This document shows positions 1 to 7,655 of a DNA stretch of 64,000 bases, piece after piece. Every line of letters starts with the position of its first letter. Position 1 is the stretch's first letter. The stretch spans positions 1-64,000 of the forward strand of contig BQJU01000027.1 of assembly GCA_021604865.1 (NCBI GenBank), given 5' to 3'. Source of the stretch: Saprospiraceae bacterium (lineage in GTDB: Bacteria; Bacteroidota; Bacteroidia; Chitinophagales; Saprospiraceae). The notes beneath the pieces are model-generated. The model made no database searches and was not told where the DNA came from. It was given only the letters and a program-made list of their open reading frames with translations. The translations under genes and the position numbers were made by a program.

Positions 1-388
1 TCAAGGCTTTTGTTTGATTTTTGGAAGTAGGTTTGAGATTTGGAGCTTTAAATAATGGGGCGTCTTCATTTTTTTTGATGGCAAAAAACCCGAAGCAAAA
101 AAAACCATCCGGCTGGAGGATTGGCCTAAAAAAAGCGGCCCCGTTGGGGGGAAGAAATAAACTCGCTTTTTTGATTTGTGCTGGCTTGATTTTTATTGAT
201 TGTTGGCCTTTTGGTTTTCTGATTTTTTATTGTTTTTAGCTCAAGCAAGATTTCTTCTTGAACAATACAGTTACCGCTTTTTTCTTAACGGCCAATGCTC
301 CTATGCCGGAACCCGCCCGCGCGGTGTGCTTGTTTCGTGGCTGATTGGGTGGTTGGAGACTGGTGGGGTGTTTTATACCAGCAAAAAG
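1..388 (+). repeat. Long dispersed repeat, copy 1 (5' end outside window)
   Basis: This stretch recurs in inverted orientation near 47005-47452 with most bases conserved. Shared landmarks are the AATAATGGGGCGTCTTCATT segment, the CCATCCGGCTGGAGGATTG segment and the GCCAATGCTCCTATGCCGGA segment. Short reading frames run through it and give similar peptides in both copies, but they lack a start context and do not resemble a known family, so I treat it as a non-coding repeat or the remnant of an element. Its 5' end may lie before the window. Confidence 0.75.
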
Positions 389-428
389 CAGTCCCAATGA
401 TTTTGATTCGGCTATTCGAAGTTAGTGC

Positions 429-473
429 CTATAAGCTTTAGGCGGAAATCGAATTTCCGCCTAAAGCTTATAG
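429..473. repeat. Perfect 21-bp inverted repeat with 3-nt loop
   Basis: The arm CTATAAGCTTTAGGCGGAAAT is followed by CGA and then by its exact reverse complement. It lies 27 bp beyond the stop codon of the minus-strand rlpA-like gene, so it could end that transcript. No T-run follows the stem on the minus strand, so it is not a canonical intrinsic terminator. It may be a small palindromic repeat. Confidence 0.8.
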
Positions 474-499
474 TTGACTTCTTTGTTTCCCATCTTCTC

Positions 500-1228
500 T
501 TACTCCAGGCTGATAATAAACCCATTCATCTTATATTTCCTCTTTAGATTTCCCTGGTAAACTTTGGCCTCATCCCGAGTATTAAAAGGACCGATGACCA
601 CTTTGTGTACATTCCCCTGCATGCTGATCAAGACATTTTGAAAACCTTTGCCTTTCAGCTCATTGGCTTTGTTGTTGGCATAATCAAAGTGGCGGAAGGA
701 CGCCACTTGTACGGCAAATCCTTTTTGGATGGGGTTAAGTGCGTCCAAGCGGAAAGTACCCTGTGAAGGCGCGGAAGGTGTTCCTTTGATGGTGACCCCT
801 TCGCCAGACGTATTATCGTAAGAAGCCGGTATGTCAGAGGCACGGGTTCCACATGGGGCACGACCTCTTCCCATTTTCACGACCTCTAGTTGAACATAGG
901 CGATTCCGTCGTTGACCAGATTGATTTTTTCGGCAGCAGCTCTGGATAAATCGATTATCCTGGATTTGGTATGTGGGCCACAATCGTTGACTTTAACATC
1001 GACGGATTGGTTGGTATCTGTACGGGTAACCCGCAAAATGGTTCCATGGGGATAGGTGCGATGGGCAGCCGTGAATTTCTTTTTATCATAACGTTCTCCA
1101 CTGGATGTTTTTTTTCCCTGGAAAGCATCAGAATAATAGGTGGCTTCTCCGAATTGTATGTTTTGGGCATGAATGCCAGGCATAATAAGCAGGAACATCA
1201 GGGCAGATAAAAACATTTTTAGCGGCAT
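500..1228 (-). CDS. rlpA: RlpA-like septal ring lytic transglycosylase with SPOR domain
   Basis: The protein has 242 aa and a signal peptide ending near residue 22 (GIHAQ). Residues about 26-120 form a double-psi beta-barrel of the RlpA family, including the GEATYYSDAFQGKKTSSGERYD segment and the VKVNDCGPH...IIDLS block. The family motif is usually NDRGPF, so Arg is Cys here while the Asp is kept. Residues about 168-242 are a SPOR domain (FAVQVASF...VVIGPF), which binds denuded glycan at division sites. RlpA proteins cleave peptidoglycan glycan strands in the periplasm or at the outer membrane; activity here is inferred. A start at Met5 is also possible. The gene appears to be monocistronic, with the terminator of the next minus-strand gene upstream of it. 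Confidence 0.88.
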   Translation of the reverse strand: MPLKMFLSALMFLLIMPGIHAQNIQFGEATYYSDAFQGKKTSSGERYDKKKFTAAHRTYPHGTILRVTRTDTNQSVDVKVNDCGPHTKSRIIDLSRAAAEKINLVNDGIAYVQLEVVKMGRGRAPCGTRASDIPASYDNTSGEGVTIKGTPSAPSQGTFRLDALNPIQKGFAVQVASFRHFDYANNKANELKGKGFQNVLISMQGNVHKVVIGPFNTRDEAKVYQGNLKRKYKMNGFIISLE

Positions 1229-1393
1229 AAGGTCTAGGTTTTGTGATGAATTAAGAACGAAGTTATTTAAAGTTTTCCGCTCGTTGACAGTAGGAAACTT
1301 TAAACGACTTCAACATATATTAGTCTTTTCTAACGTTAAAAATACAATAAATAGTATTACTATAGCAAAGCACGGCTTCCAAACCTACGCTAA

Positions 1394-1423
1394 ACAAAAA
1401 AAGGAACGTCATTTGACGTTCCT
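1394..1423 (-). terminator. Intrinsic terminator of the 1467-2069 gene
   Basis: On the minus strand a perfect 10-bp stem (AGGAACGTCA / TGACGTTCCT) with a 2-nt loop is followed by an uninterrupted T-run. It lies about 45 bp beyond the stop codon at 1467. Confidence 0.85.
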
Positions 1424-1466
1424 CACAAAAGAGAGAATCACATACATTTTGGATATAGGTTCTTGA

Positions 1467-2069
1467 TTATTGCTCTGGAGTTGCTGTATTATTCAAATCA
1501 CCAGTTTTCACACCAATAAAATCAAAATTTGTTTCATCCTGGGTAAGTAGTATCTCCGGGTTGTTTCCACTGATTCCGGTGAACGGATTTTGTGGATTAG
1601 CAAAAACAATGGTGGAGCGGAAAAATTTCCAGGATGAGCTGGGAAATTGATTTACCATTCCGAGGATGAGCCGCCGGGATGTTACCAAATCCCAAGTAGT
1701 TAAGGATGCAGAATCGTTAACATCTGCTGCTAATATTTTGAAAGGATCGGTGATGGTTTCCTGTCCCAGAATATGTCTGGCACCAATTACTAAATCAAAT
1801 GTAGACACGCCGTTAAGGGGATTGATTTCCTTTTGAGGAACGATCCGGTAGGTATTCCCTGTGTTTAATCCGGGGAAGGTGTAAGTTCCTGATGCTGAAG
1901 TTGTTGTGACTGAAAGTAGGTTGCCTGCCTGATCTTCAAGACTAACACGTACCAGTCCAACCGGATCACCATCCGATGTAAGGAATTTTCCGCCAAGGGT
2001 AGCGGTTTGGCCGAAAGCCATTAAAGTACCTACGCAAAAGAGAGCTATGGTTAGCATATATTTTTTCAT
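1467..2069 (-). CDS. Secreted protein with CNA-B-like and dockerin-like modules
   Basis: The protein has 200 aa and a signal peptide (MKKYMLTIALFCVGTLMAFGQ). Residues about 25-80 look like a carboxypeptidase-regulatory or SdrD-B-type beta-sandwich (GDPVGLVRVSLEDQAGNLLS...SGTYTFPGL). Residues about 85-140 contain two dockerin-like halves, NGVSTFDLVIGARHILG and ADVNDSASLTTWDLVTSRR, in which acidic residues are spaced as in calcium loops. Proteins of this layout are usually the C-terminal parts of larger Saprospiria surface proteins, and this one is free-standing and short. It has no clear T9SS sorting domain. It may bind one of the cohesin-bearing proteins encoded just upstream; that is inference. 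Confidence 0.7.
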   Translation of the reverse strand: MKKYMLTIALFCVGTLMAFGQTATLGGKFLTSDGDPVGLVRVSLEDQAGNLLSVTTTSASGTYTFPGLNTGNTYRIVPQKEINPLNGVSTFDLVIGARHILGQETITDPFKILAADVNDSASLTTWDLVTSRRLILGMVNQFPSSSWKFFRSTIVFANPQNPFTGISGNNPEILLTQDETNFDFIGVKTGDLNNTATPEQ

Positions 2070-2103
2070 GGTATTCTAATTGATTGATTGATGAATTAAA
2101 TTA

Positions 2104-2173
2104 GGATTTAGGGTTTAGGGTTTAGGATTCAGGGGTCAGGGGTCAGGGGTCAGGGGGGCAGGAGTCAGGGGCA
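2104..2173. repeat. Heptamer tandem array drifting from TTTAGGG to TCAGGGG
   Basis: About ten 7-bp units lie between two minus-strand surface-protein genes. The first units read GGATTTA and GGGTTTA, and later units read GGGGTCA and GGAGTCA, with one 8-bp unit. The GGGGTCA/GGAGTCA words also recur in the hairpin-rich repeat blocks at 13.7 kb and 37.2-38.1 kb and once near 18.3 kb. Confidence 0.8.
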
Positions 2174-2207
2174 GAGTAGAACTGATCCCTGATTCCTGAG
2201 GCCTCAA

Positions 2208-5200
2208 TTACATTTTAACAAACCGCTTGTGTACGACACCTTCTGTGGTATAAACCTGAAGAATATAGGTTCCTGCAGCCAGTGTGGAAGTCGGAAGGTT
2301 TTGAAGGGATTCCTTCCAACGTTTTTCTACTTTTCCATCCAGGCTTAGGATTTCTATTGCTTCAATAGTCAGGTCATCCCATTTCAGGTGCAGAAAGTTT
2401 GTTGTAGGGATAGGGTAGATGTCAAGCTTCCAACTTAGGTCCGGGGTTGTTATTCCAGTAGTCGTGTTAATTTCCGAAATAGTTTCTGGTTGTATAGATG
2501 GGATGATTTCTTCCTGATCGTTGATGATTCTGACATTTTCGATTTGAAAGGTCATTTGATAAACCTCATCGCGGAGGATGACATCCTCAATTGTCAGGTT
2601 CATTTGGGCGATGGCTCCCTGTCCGTTCAGACTTTGCTGGTTGATACGACTGATAGCAATATCGATGCGATTGTCTTCCGGATGATCCTTGAAAATAGTG
2701 ATCAATTCTCCATCTACATTACCTAACCAGGAATTGGCAAAACTGGCATTGACACTGCCAAAAACAACCGCTTCAGGATCGTATACTACGGTAAAGGCAA
2801 GGCCATAGACATCTTCTGCCAGGGTTGATTCATCTCCGAAAAGTATATTGAAGGTGGCCTCTTGTCCAGCATTGACCGTTTGAGGTTCTACCATGATGGT
2901 TGCCTCGTTCAGCGTGAGTGCTTCAGGCAGTGGGACAAGGCGGTTTTCATCGTCTTCATTCCAGAAATTGGTGGTTTCGCCCCAGTTTTGCGCTAAAGCT
3001 AGTACATCATCCTGGTCAATGCTTCCATTGCCATCGGTATCACAATGTACGGCATTGATGGTAGAATTTGGGGTAGCATAGGTCCAGGGCGCTGCCAGTT
3101 GTTCCTGCCATAGCAAGGAAGCATTTGGCCGTGCTGCGCCTGACTCACCAAAAGCTAGTCCGATGTTAAGTAGGTCGAAGTGGTCAACGATTTCACTGAG
3201 ATCCGTATCGCCGGGCCATACCGGAATACCGCTAATGGAAATAACACCGCTGGTGGGATTTAGGGCAATCGTATTATTGCTAATACTAGTGACTTCCATC
3301 ACAATGGGGCTATTGGTGAAATCAACATAAGCCACTTCAGCATTGCCGGTTACCTGAAAACAGATTTCAAAGATGACTGTTCCATCGGGCCGGGTGATTC
3401 CTTGTACCGCCTGGTCATACCAGCTAAAACGCAGGATGCCATCGTCGGTTTCATCAGTCAGGCCAAAATTATTAATGGTGAGATAAGGTAAATTGAAAGT
3501 TTGTACGCCGAAGAAATCCAACTGATCAGGATTCCAATTCATACTAAATTGCATGGCTGTAAGGCCGTTGAAATTATTGACTTGAACCGGAATACATACT
3601 ATATCTCCCTGATTGGCTGTCGTTTGTCCACCGATGATTTCTACTTCTCCATTGCTGGTCGCATCGGTAACATGCATATCGGTATTTTCAGTATTTACTG
3701 CCAAAACGATATCGTTGCCATCCACAAATTCAATTTCAGTAGGCACATTGGTAATCTGGAGGTAGTTGTTGGTATTTGCTGTAGACAATACGGTAAAACA
3801 CGCTTCAAAAATGCTAGAGCCATCAGGCAGGGTAACTATATTACCCAAGCCGCCATTATCGTTCCAGGAAACAGTAAGCTGGCCTTGGTTGGTTAATTCC
3901 GGAGTGATGCCAAAATTAGAGGCATCAAGACCGGGGACGTTAAATTCTCCAATTCCATTAAATGCCAAGGCTAGAGGGTTCCAATTCAGGCTAAATTGAA
4001 AGCTTTCAATATCTTCAAATCCGTCAACCATTATCTGAACGCAGTACTGATCATCAATTTGCAGTGTATCCTGCTCTTGGTTGAAGTATAGGTTCACATC
4101 TCCTGATGAATTGAGGCAATCTACTTCAATCCCTTCTGCCACGGTTGAACAGTCACCAGAAGCATCCGTAATGGTTAGACTATAAATTCCATTTTGTGTC
4201 ACGGAAATGACGGCCGGTTCGATCATGGAATTGGTGATCACGGTATCTCCGGTACTCCAGGCATAGGTATAGGGCGCTGAACCACCAGCCCAAATAATCG
4301 TTGTGATTTGGATGTTGGTTGGCGAAATACAATTGTAATTTAAACCATAAAGAAGACCGTTATTTGTTATTTCAATGGTTTTTGTATTAGAACAGCCCGA
4401 TTGATTGGTGACCGTTACCGTGTATGTTCCAGTCTCCAGATCACTTAAATCTTCAGTAGTGGCACCATTACTCCAAAGGTAGGTATAGGTTTGATTCGGA
4501 TCGGGAACATGCAGGTTGATACTACCATTACCCCCTGGACATGATTCATTAACTCTTGTAGCTGTAAGCACTAAATCCGAATTCCCATTTACTAAATAGG
4601 TGCGTTCTAAAGTACAGCTGTTGTTGTCGGTGATAGTGACACTATATAATCCAATAGTCAGGTCTTGGATATCTTCGGTTGTTGCTCCATTGCTCCATGA
4701 AAAAGTAAAGGAAGCAGAAGGTGAGGAAGAGGTTGCTGTTAGATCGATGCTTCCATCGGCAATTCCGGTACAACTAGCTGGATAAGTTTGAGCATTTAAG
4801 GTAATGTCTGCTTCTTCCGGAATTACAAAGCTTTCTACCAGTTCACAATCTTCATCAGTATTGGTGACGGTCAAATTGTAGATTCCGGCAGCCAGATTAC
4901 TAATCGAAGCAGTAGTAGCGCCGTTGCTCCAGTCGTAGGTATAGGTACCTGGACCTTGAGCACTTACGGCGATCTGACCTGTATTGGCCGACCCACAAAC
5001 ATCGGGACTAATAAAAGAGTTAAGCTGAATGCCTCCTCCTTGGGTGACCATAAAGCTGGACTCGATCGTTTGGCCGTTATTGTCAGTAACCGATAAGGTA
5101 TACAATCCATTGGTTGTAATGCCACTGAGGTTAGCAGAAGTGCTGGAAAATCCATTGGGGCCACTCCAACTGTAGGCAAAAGGAGCATTCCCTCCGGAAA

Positions 5201-5783
5201 CAGCAGGAGTAACGACCTCCGCACCTGAATTAAAACAATCAGTGTCTATCACACAGGCGTCTTGTATGATCATCGGGTTACTTCCATTGCTGGCTATTTG
5301 TCCACCAATCAGACTGTAATTGGTCAGAATAGCAGAAGACTGGACAACAAATTCTGCCGGAGTTGGGCTATCCAAAAAAATGATTGGAGAAACGCCGGAA
5401 TTTAGCACTTCAAAATAAACGCGATAAATCACGCTTCCGTCAGGCATCGTAATGCCACTTAGTTGATTGTCTATCCAGGATAAATTCAGGTAGCCAGCCG
5501 TACCGGGTTGAACGGGACCAAAATTGGAAGCTTGTAAACCAGTTAAATTGAAATCACTGGCACCAATATAGGCAAGATCGGCTGTTTCCCAACCCATGGT
5601 ATATTGTATTCCTACAAGATTCTCAAATCCTTTGACACTAATGTCTATAGCAATGGTGTCACCAACCTGTCCACTCTCGGACGATGCTTGTATGGTAAAA
5701 CACGCATTTTCGATTTGTGCAATGGCCAGGTTAAAGGTGAAAAGGTAACTTAGGAAGAGCAATCCTAATAATCTTTTTTTCAT
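2208..5783 (-). CDS. Giant T9SS surface protein: cohesins, SprB repeats, dockerin-like module
   Basis: The protein has 1191 aa with signal peptide MKKRLLGLLFLSYLFTFNLAIAQ. Approximate modules are: cohesin-like 24-165 (GDTIAIDISVKGFENLVGIQ); about five SprB/PKD-like repeats 175-555, each with an AYSWSNGATT-type core; cohesin-like 565-705; cohesin-like 715-855; dockerin-like 858-950 with WPGDTDLSEIVDHFD and DTDGNGSIDQDDV; a conserved beta module 965-1095; and a T9SS type A sorting domain 1110-1191 (LDIYPIPTTNFLHL...GTYILQVYTTEG). It should be exported by T9SS and fixed to the outer surface. Cohesin and dockerin-like modules in one chain suggest homotypic or paralogue-paralogue assembly, which is inference. 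It is the distal member of a run of three paralogues and has its own start and long leader. Confidence 0.85.
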   Translation of the reverse strand: MKKRLLGLLFLSYLFTFNLAIAQIENACFTIQASSESGQVGDTIAIDISVKGFENLVGIQYTMGWETADLAYIGASDFNLTGLQASNFGPVQPGTAGYLNLSWIDNQLSGITMPDGSVIYRVYFEVLNSGVSPIIFLDSPTPAEFVVQSSAILTNYSLIGGQIASNGSNPMIIQDACVIDTDCFNSGAEVVTPAVSGGNAPFAYSWSGPNGFSSTSANLSGITTNGLYTLSVTDNNGQTIESSFMVTQGGGIQLNSFISPDVCGSANTGQIAVSAQGPGTYTYDWSNGATTASISNLAAGIYNLTVTNTDEDCELVESFVIPEEADITLNAQTYPASCTGIADGSIDLTATSSSPSASFTFSWSNGATTEDIQDLTIGLYSVTITDNNSCTLERTYLVNGNSDLVLTATRVNESCPGGNGSINLHVPDPNQTYTYLWSNGATTEDLSDLETGTYTVTVTNQSGCSNTKTIEITNNGLLYGLNYNCISPTNIQITTIIWAGGSAPYTYAWSTGDTVITNSMIEPAVISVTQNGIYSLTITDASGDCSTVAEGIEVDCLNSSGDVNLYFNQEQDTLQIDDQYCVQIMVDGFEDIESFQFSLNWNPLALAFNGIGEFNVPGLDASNFGITPELTNQGQLTVSWNDNGGLGNIVTLPDGSSIFEACFTVLSTANTNNYLQITNVPTEIEFVDGNDIVLAVNTENTDMHVTDATSNGEVEIIGGQTTANQGDIVCIPVQVNNFNGLTAMQFSMNWNPDQLDFFGVQTFNLPYLTINNFGLTDETDDGILRFSWYDQAVQGITRPDGTVIFEICFQVTGNAEVAYVDFTNSPIVMEVTSISNNTIALNPTSGVISISGIPVWPGDTDLSEIVDHFDLLNIGLAFGESGAARPNASLLWQEQLAAPWTYATPNSTINAVHCDTDGNGSIDQDDVLALAQNWGETTNFWNEDDENRLVPLPEALTLNEATIMVEPQTVNAGQEATFNILFGDESTLAEDVYGLAFTVVYDPEAVVFGSVNASFANSWLGNVDGELITIFKDHPEDNRIDIAISRINQQSLNGQGAIAQMNLTIEDVILRDEVYQMTFQIENVRIINDQEEIIPSIQPETISEINTTTGITTPDLSWKLDIYPIPTTNFLHLKWDDLTIEAIEILSLDGKVEKRWKESLQNLPTSTLAAGTYILQVYTTEGVVHKRFVKM

Positions 5784-6078
5784 GTGTTTTTAGTTGTTAG
5801 TTGATGGAATTATAATTGAACACTGCAAATGTAGGACTAATGGATGCTCTAATAAAGTATAATTTGAGGTATTTATAGGTGAATTTTGTTTCTGTTTTTG
5901 TTGTAATTGTTTGATTTGTAATTTTTTATGCAAAAAAAATATAGATTTATTTGGTGTTTGAGCTATTGGTGATCTATAAAAAAATGAGAATATTTTTCAG
6001 ATAATGCCCAAATCCCTTCCAACTTACACTTCCTGACCAGGTATTGGCATCTTTAATTTCAATAAGTTCGTCAAAGGC

Positions 6079-7617
6079 CTACAGCTTGACAAAACGTTTT
6101 TGCACCATGCCTTCCCTGGTAAAAAGTTGTAAAATATAAGTGCCGGGTGCCAGTATGGAAATTGGAATTTGTGTTAATGCCTGTTCCCAACGTTGCACGA
6201 CCTTCCCCTCCGGACTTAGCAGCTCGATGGCATCAACTATTAAATCATCCGTGCTCAGCTGCAACAAATCCCTGGCAGGTATTGGATAAAGATTTACCCG
6301 ATGACTTAACTCTGGACTGCCGGTAGCTGTGGTCCCCATAATCTCCGAAAAGGTGATGGGATGTAGAGCGGGAATCAATTGTTCTTGTACATTAATGATC
6401 CGTGGATTTTCAATCTCAAAAGCCATGGGATAATTTTCTTCCTGCAGAATTTCTGCAATGGTCAGGTTGATCTGAGCGATAGCTCCCTGGCCATCCCGGT
6501 TTTGTTGATTGATACGACTGATGGCAATATCCAGGCGATTGTCTTCTGGGCGATCTCGGAAGATTTTTATCAATTCACCATTCTCATCACCCAGCCAGGA
6601 GTCACTAAAGCTGGCACTGACACTGCTACTTACAACGGCCACCGGATCGTAGACGACTGTAAAGGCCAGACCGTAAACACCTTCAGCAAGGGTCGTTTCA
6701 TCGCCAAAAAGGATATTAAAAGTAGCCTCCTGTCCGGGGTTGACCGTTTGTGGTTCCACGATAATGGCCGGATCCGCTAGCGTAAGGGCTTCGGGAAGTG
6801 GCGTCAGGCGATTTTCCTCATCTTCGCCCCCAAAATTGGTGGTTTCTCCCCAGTTTTGTTCCACAGCCTGCACATCGGCATCGTTGATGATGCCATTACC
6901 ATCGGTATCGATATGGGCGGCATTGATTGTAGAATTGGGTGTAGAATAGGTCCATTGCGCAGCTAGTTGTTGCTGCCAGATTGCGGAAGCATTCGGTCGG
7001 GTTGGTCCAGTTTCGCCATAAGCGAGGCCAATGTTGAGCAGGTCGAAATTATCGACAATTTCGCTGAGATCGGTATCACCGGGCCATACGGAGAGATTGA
7101 GGTTTTCATCCGGAACATAAAATGTGCTGCTTCCGGGGATGACGTTAAATAGTTCACCCATATTATCAAAAAATTCGATAGCAGTAGGGACGCCTGCAAT
7201 TTGTACGGTATTGACAAATTCAGCATCGGGTAATACTGTAAAACAAACTTTAACAAGATGGGAACCATCAGACAAAGTAACCGGAGTTTCAAAGGCGGTA
7301 TTCCATGATGTTGTGACGACCCCATCATCAACTAAAGGAGGAAGGCCAAAATTGAGGATATCAAGTCCAGGTACATTAAATCCAAGGAGGCTATCGAACT
7401 GCAAGGCCTCCGGATTCCAGCTCACCGTAAACTGGAATCCAGCTACATTAACAAACCCATCCACTCGGATCTCTACACAATATTGATCTCCAACTTCCAG
7501 GGTGTCTTGATCAGAATAAGGATAAAGAGACAAATCCTCCAGTGTAGTGGAGGCAAAAGCCAGGTTTAATGACAATAAACAAAGAACTAAGCTTAATCCT
7601 AGGAATCTTTTTTTCAT
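6079..7617 (-). CDS. T9SS surface protein, cohesin plus dockerin-like (short paralogue)
   Basis: The protein has 512 aa with signal peptide MKKRFLGLSLVLCLLSLNLAFA. One cohesin-like module (about 30-170, VEIRVDGFVNVAGFQFTVSW) is followed by a dockerin-like module (about 183-275, WPGDTDLSEIVDNFDLLNIG and DTDGNGIINDADV), a conserved beta module (285-415) and a T9SS sorting domain (430-512, VNLYPIPARDLLQL). It is the smallest of the three tandem paralogues and lacks SprB repeats. The 3' half is nearly identical in DNA to the 3' half of the neighbour at 7656-9707, whereas the N-terminal cohesin has diverged. The stop of the upstream gene is 38 bp before this start, so the two genes could be cotranscribed. 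Confidence 0.85.
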   Translation of the reverse strand: MKKRFLGLSLVLCLLSLNLAFASTTLEDLSLYPYSDQDTLEVGDQYCVEIRVDGFVNVAGFQFTVSWNPEALQFDSLLGFNVPGLDILNFGLPPLVDDGVVTTSWNTAFETPVTLSDGSHLVKVCFTVLPDAEFVNTVQIAGVPTAIEFFDNMGELFNVIPGSSTFYVPDENLNLSVWPGDTDLSEIVDNFDLLNIGLAYGETGPTRPNASAIWQQQLAAQWTYSTPNSTINAAHIDTDGNGIINDADVQAVEQNWGETTNFGGEDEENRLTPLPEALTLADPAIIVEPQTVNPGQEATFNILFGDETTLAEGVYGLAFTVVYDPVAVVSSSVSASFSDSWLGDENGELIKIFRDRPEDNRLDIAISRINQQNRDGQGAIAQINLTIAEILQEENYPMAFEIENPRIINVQEQLIPALHPITFSEIMGTTATGSPELSHRVNLYPIPARDLLQLSTDDLIVDAIELLSPEGKVVQRWEQALTQIPISILAPGTYILQLFTREGMVQKRFVKL

Positions 7618-7655
7618 AATTTTTAATTAATCGGTTTATGGAATTAAAATTTGAG

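Noticed and set aside
2104-2173. True telomeric repeat
   Set aside because: Only two or three units read TTTAGGG, and the array lies inside a gene-dense chromosome region.
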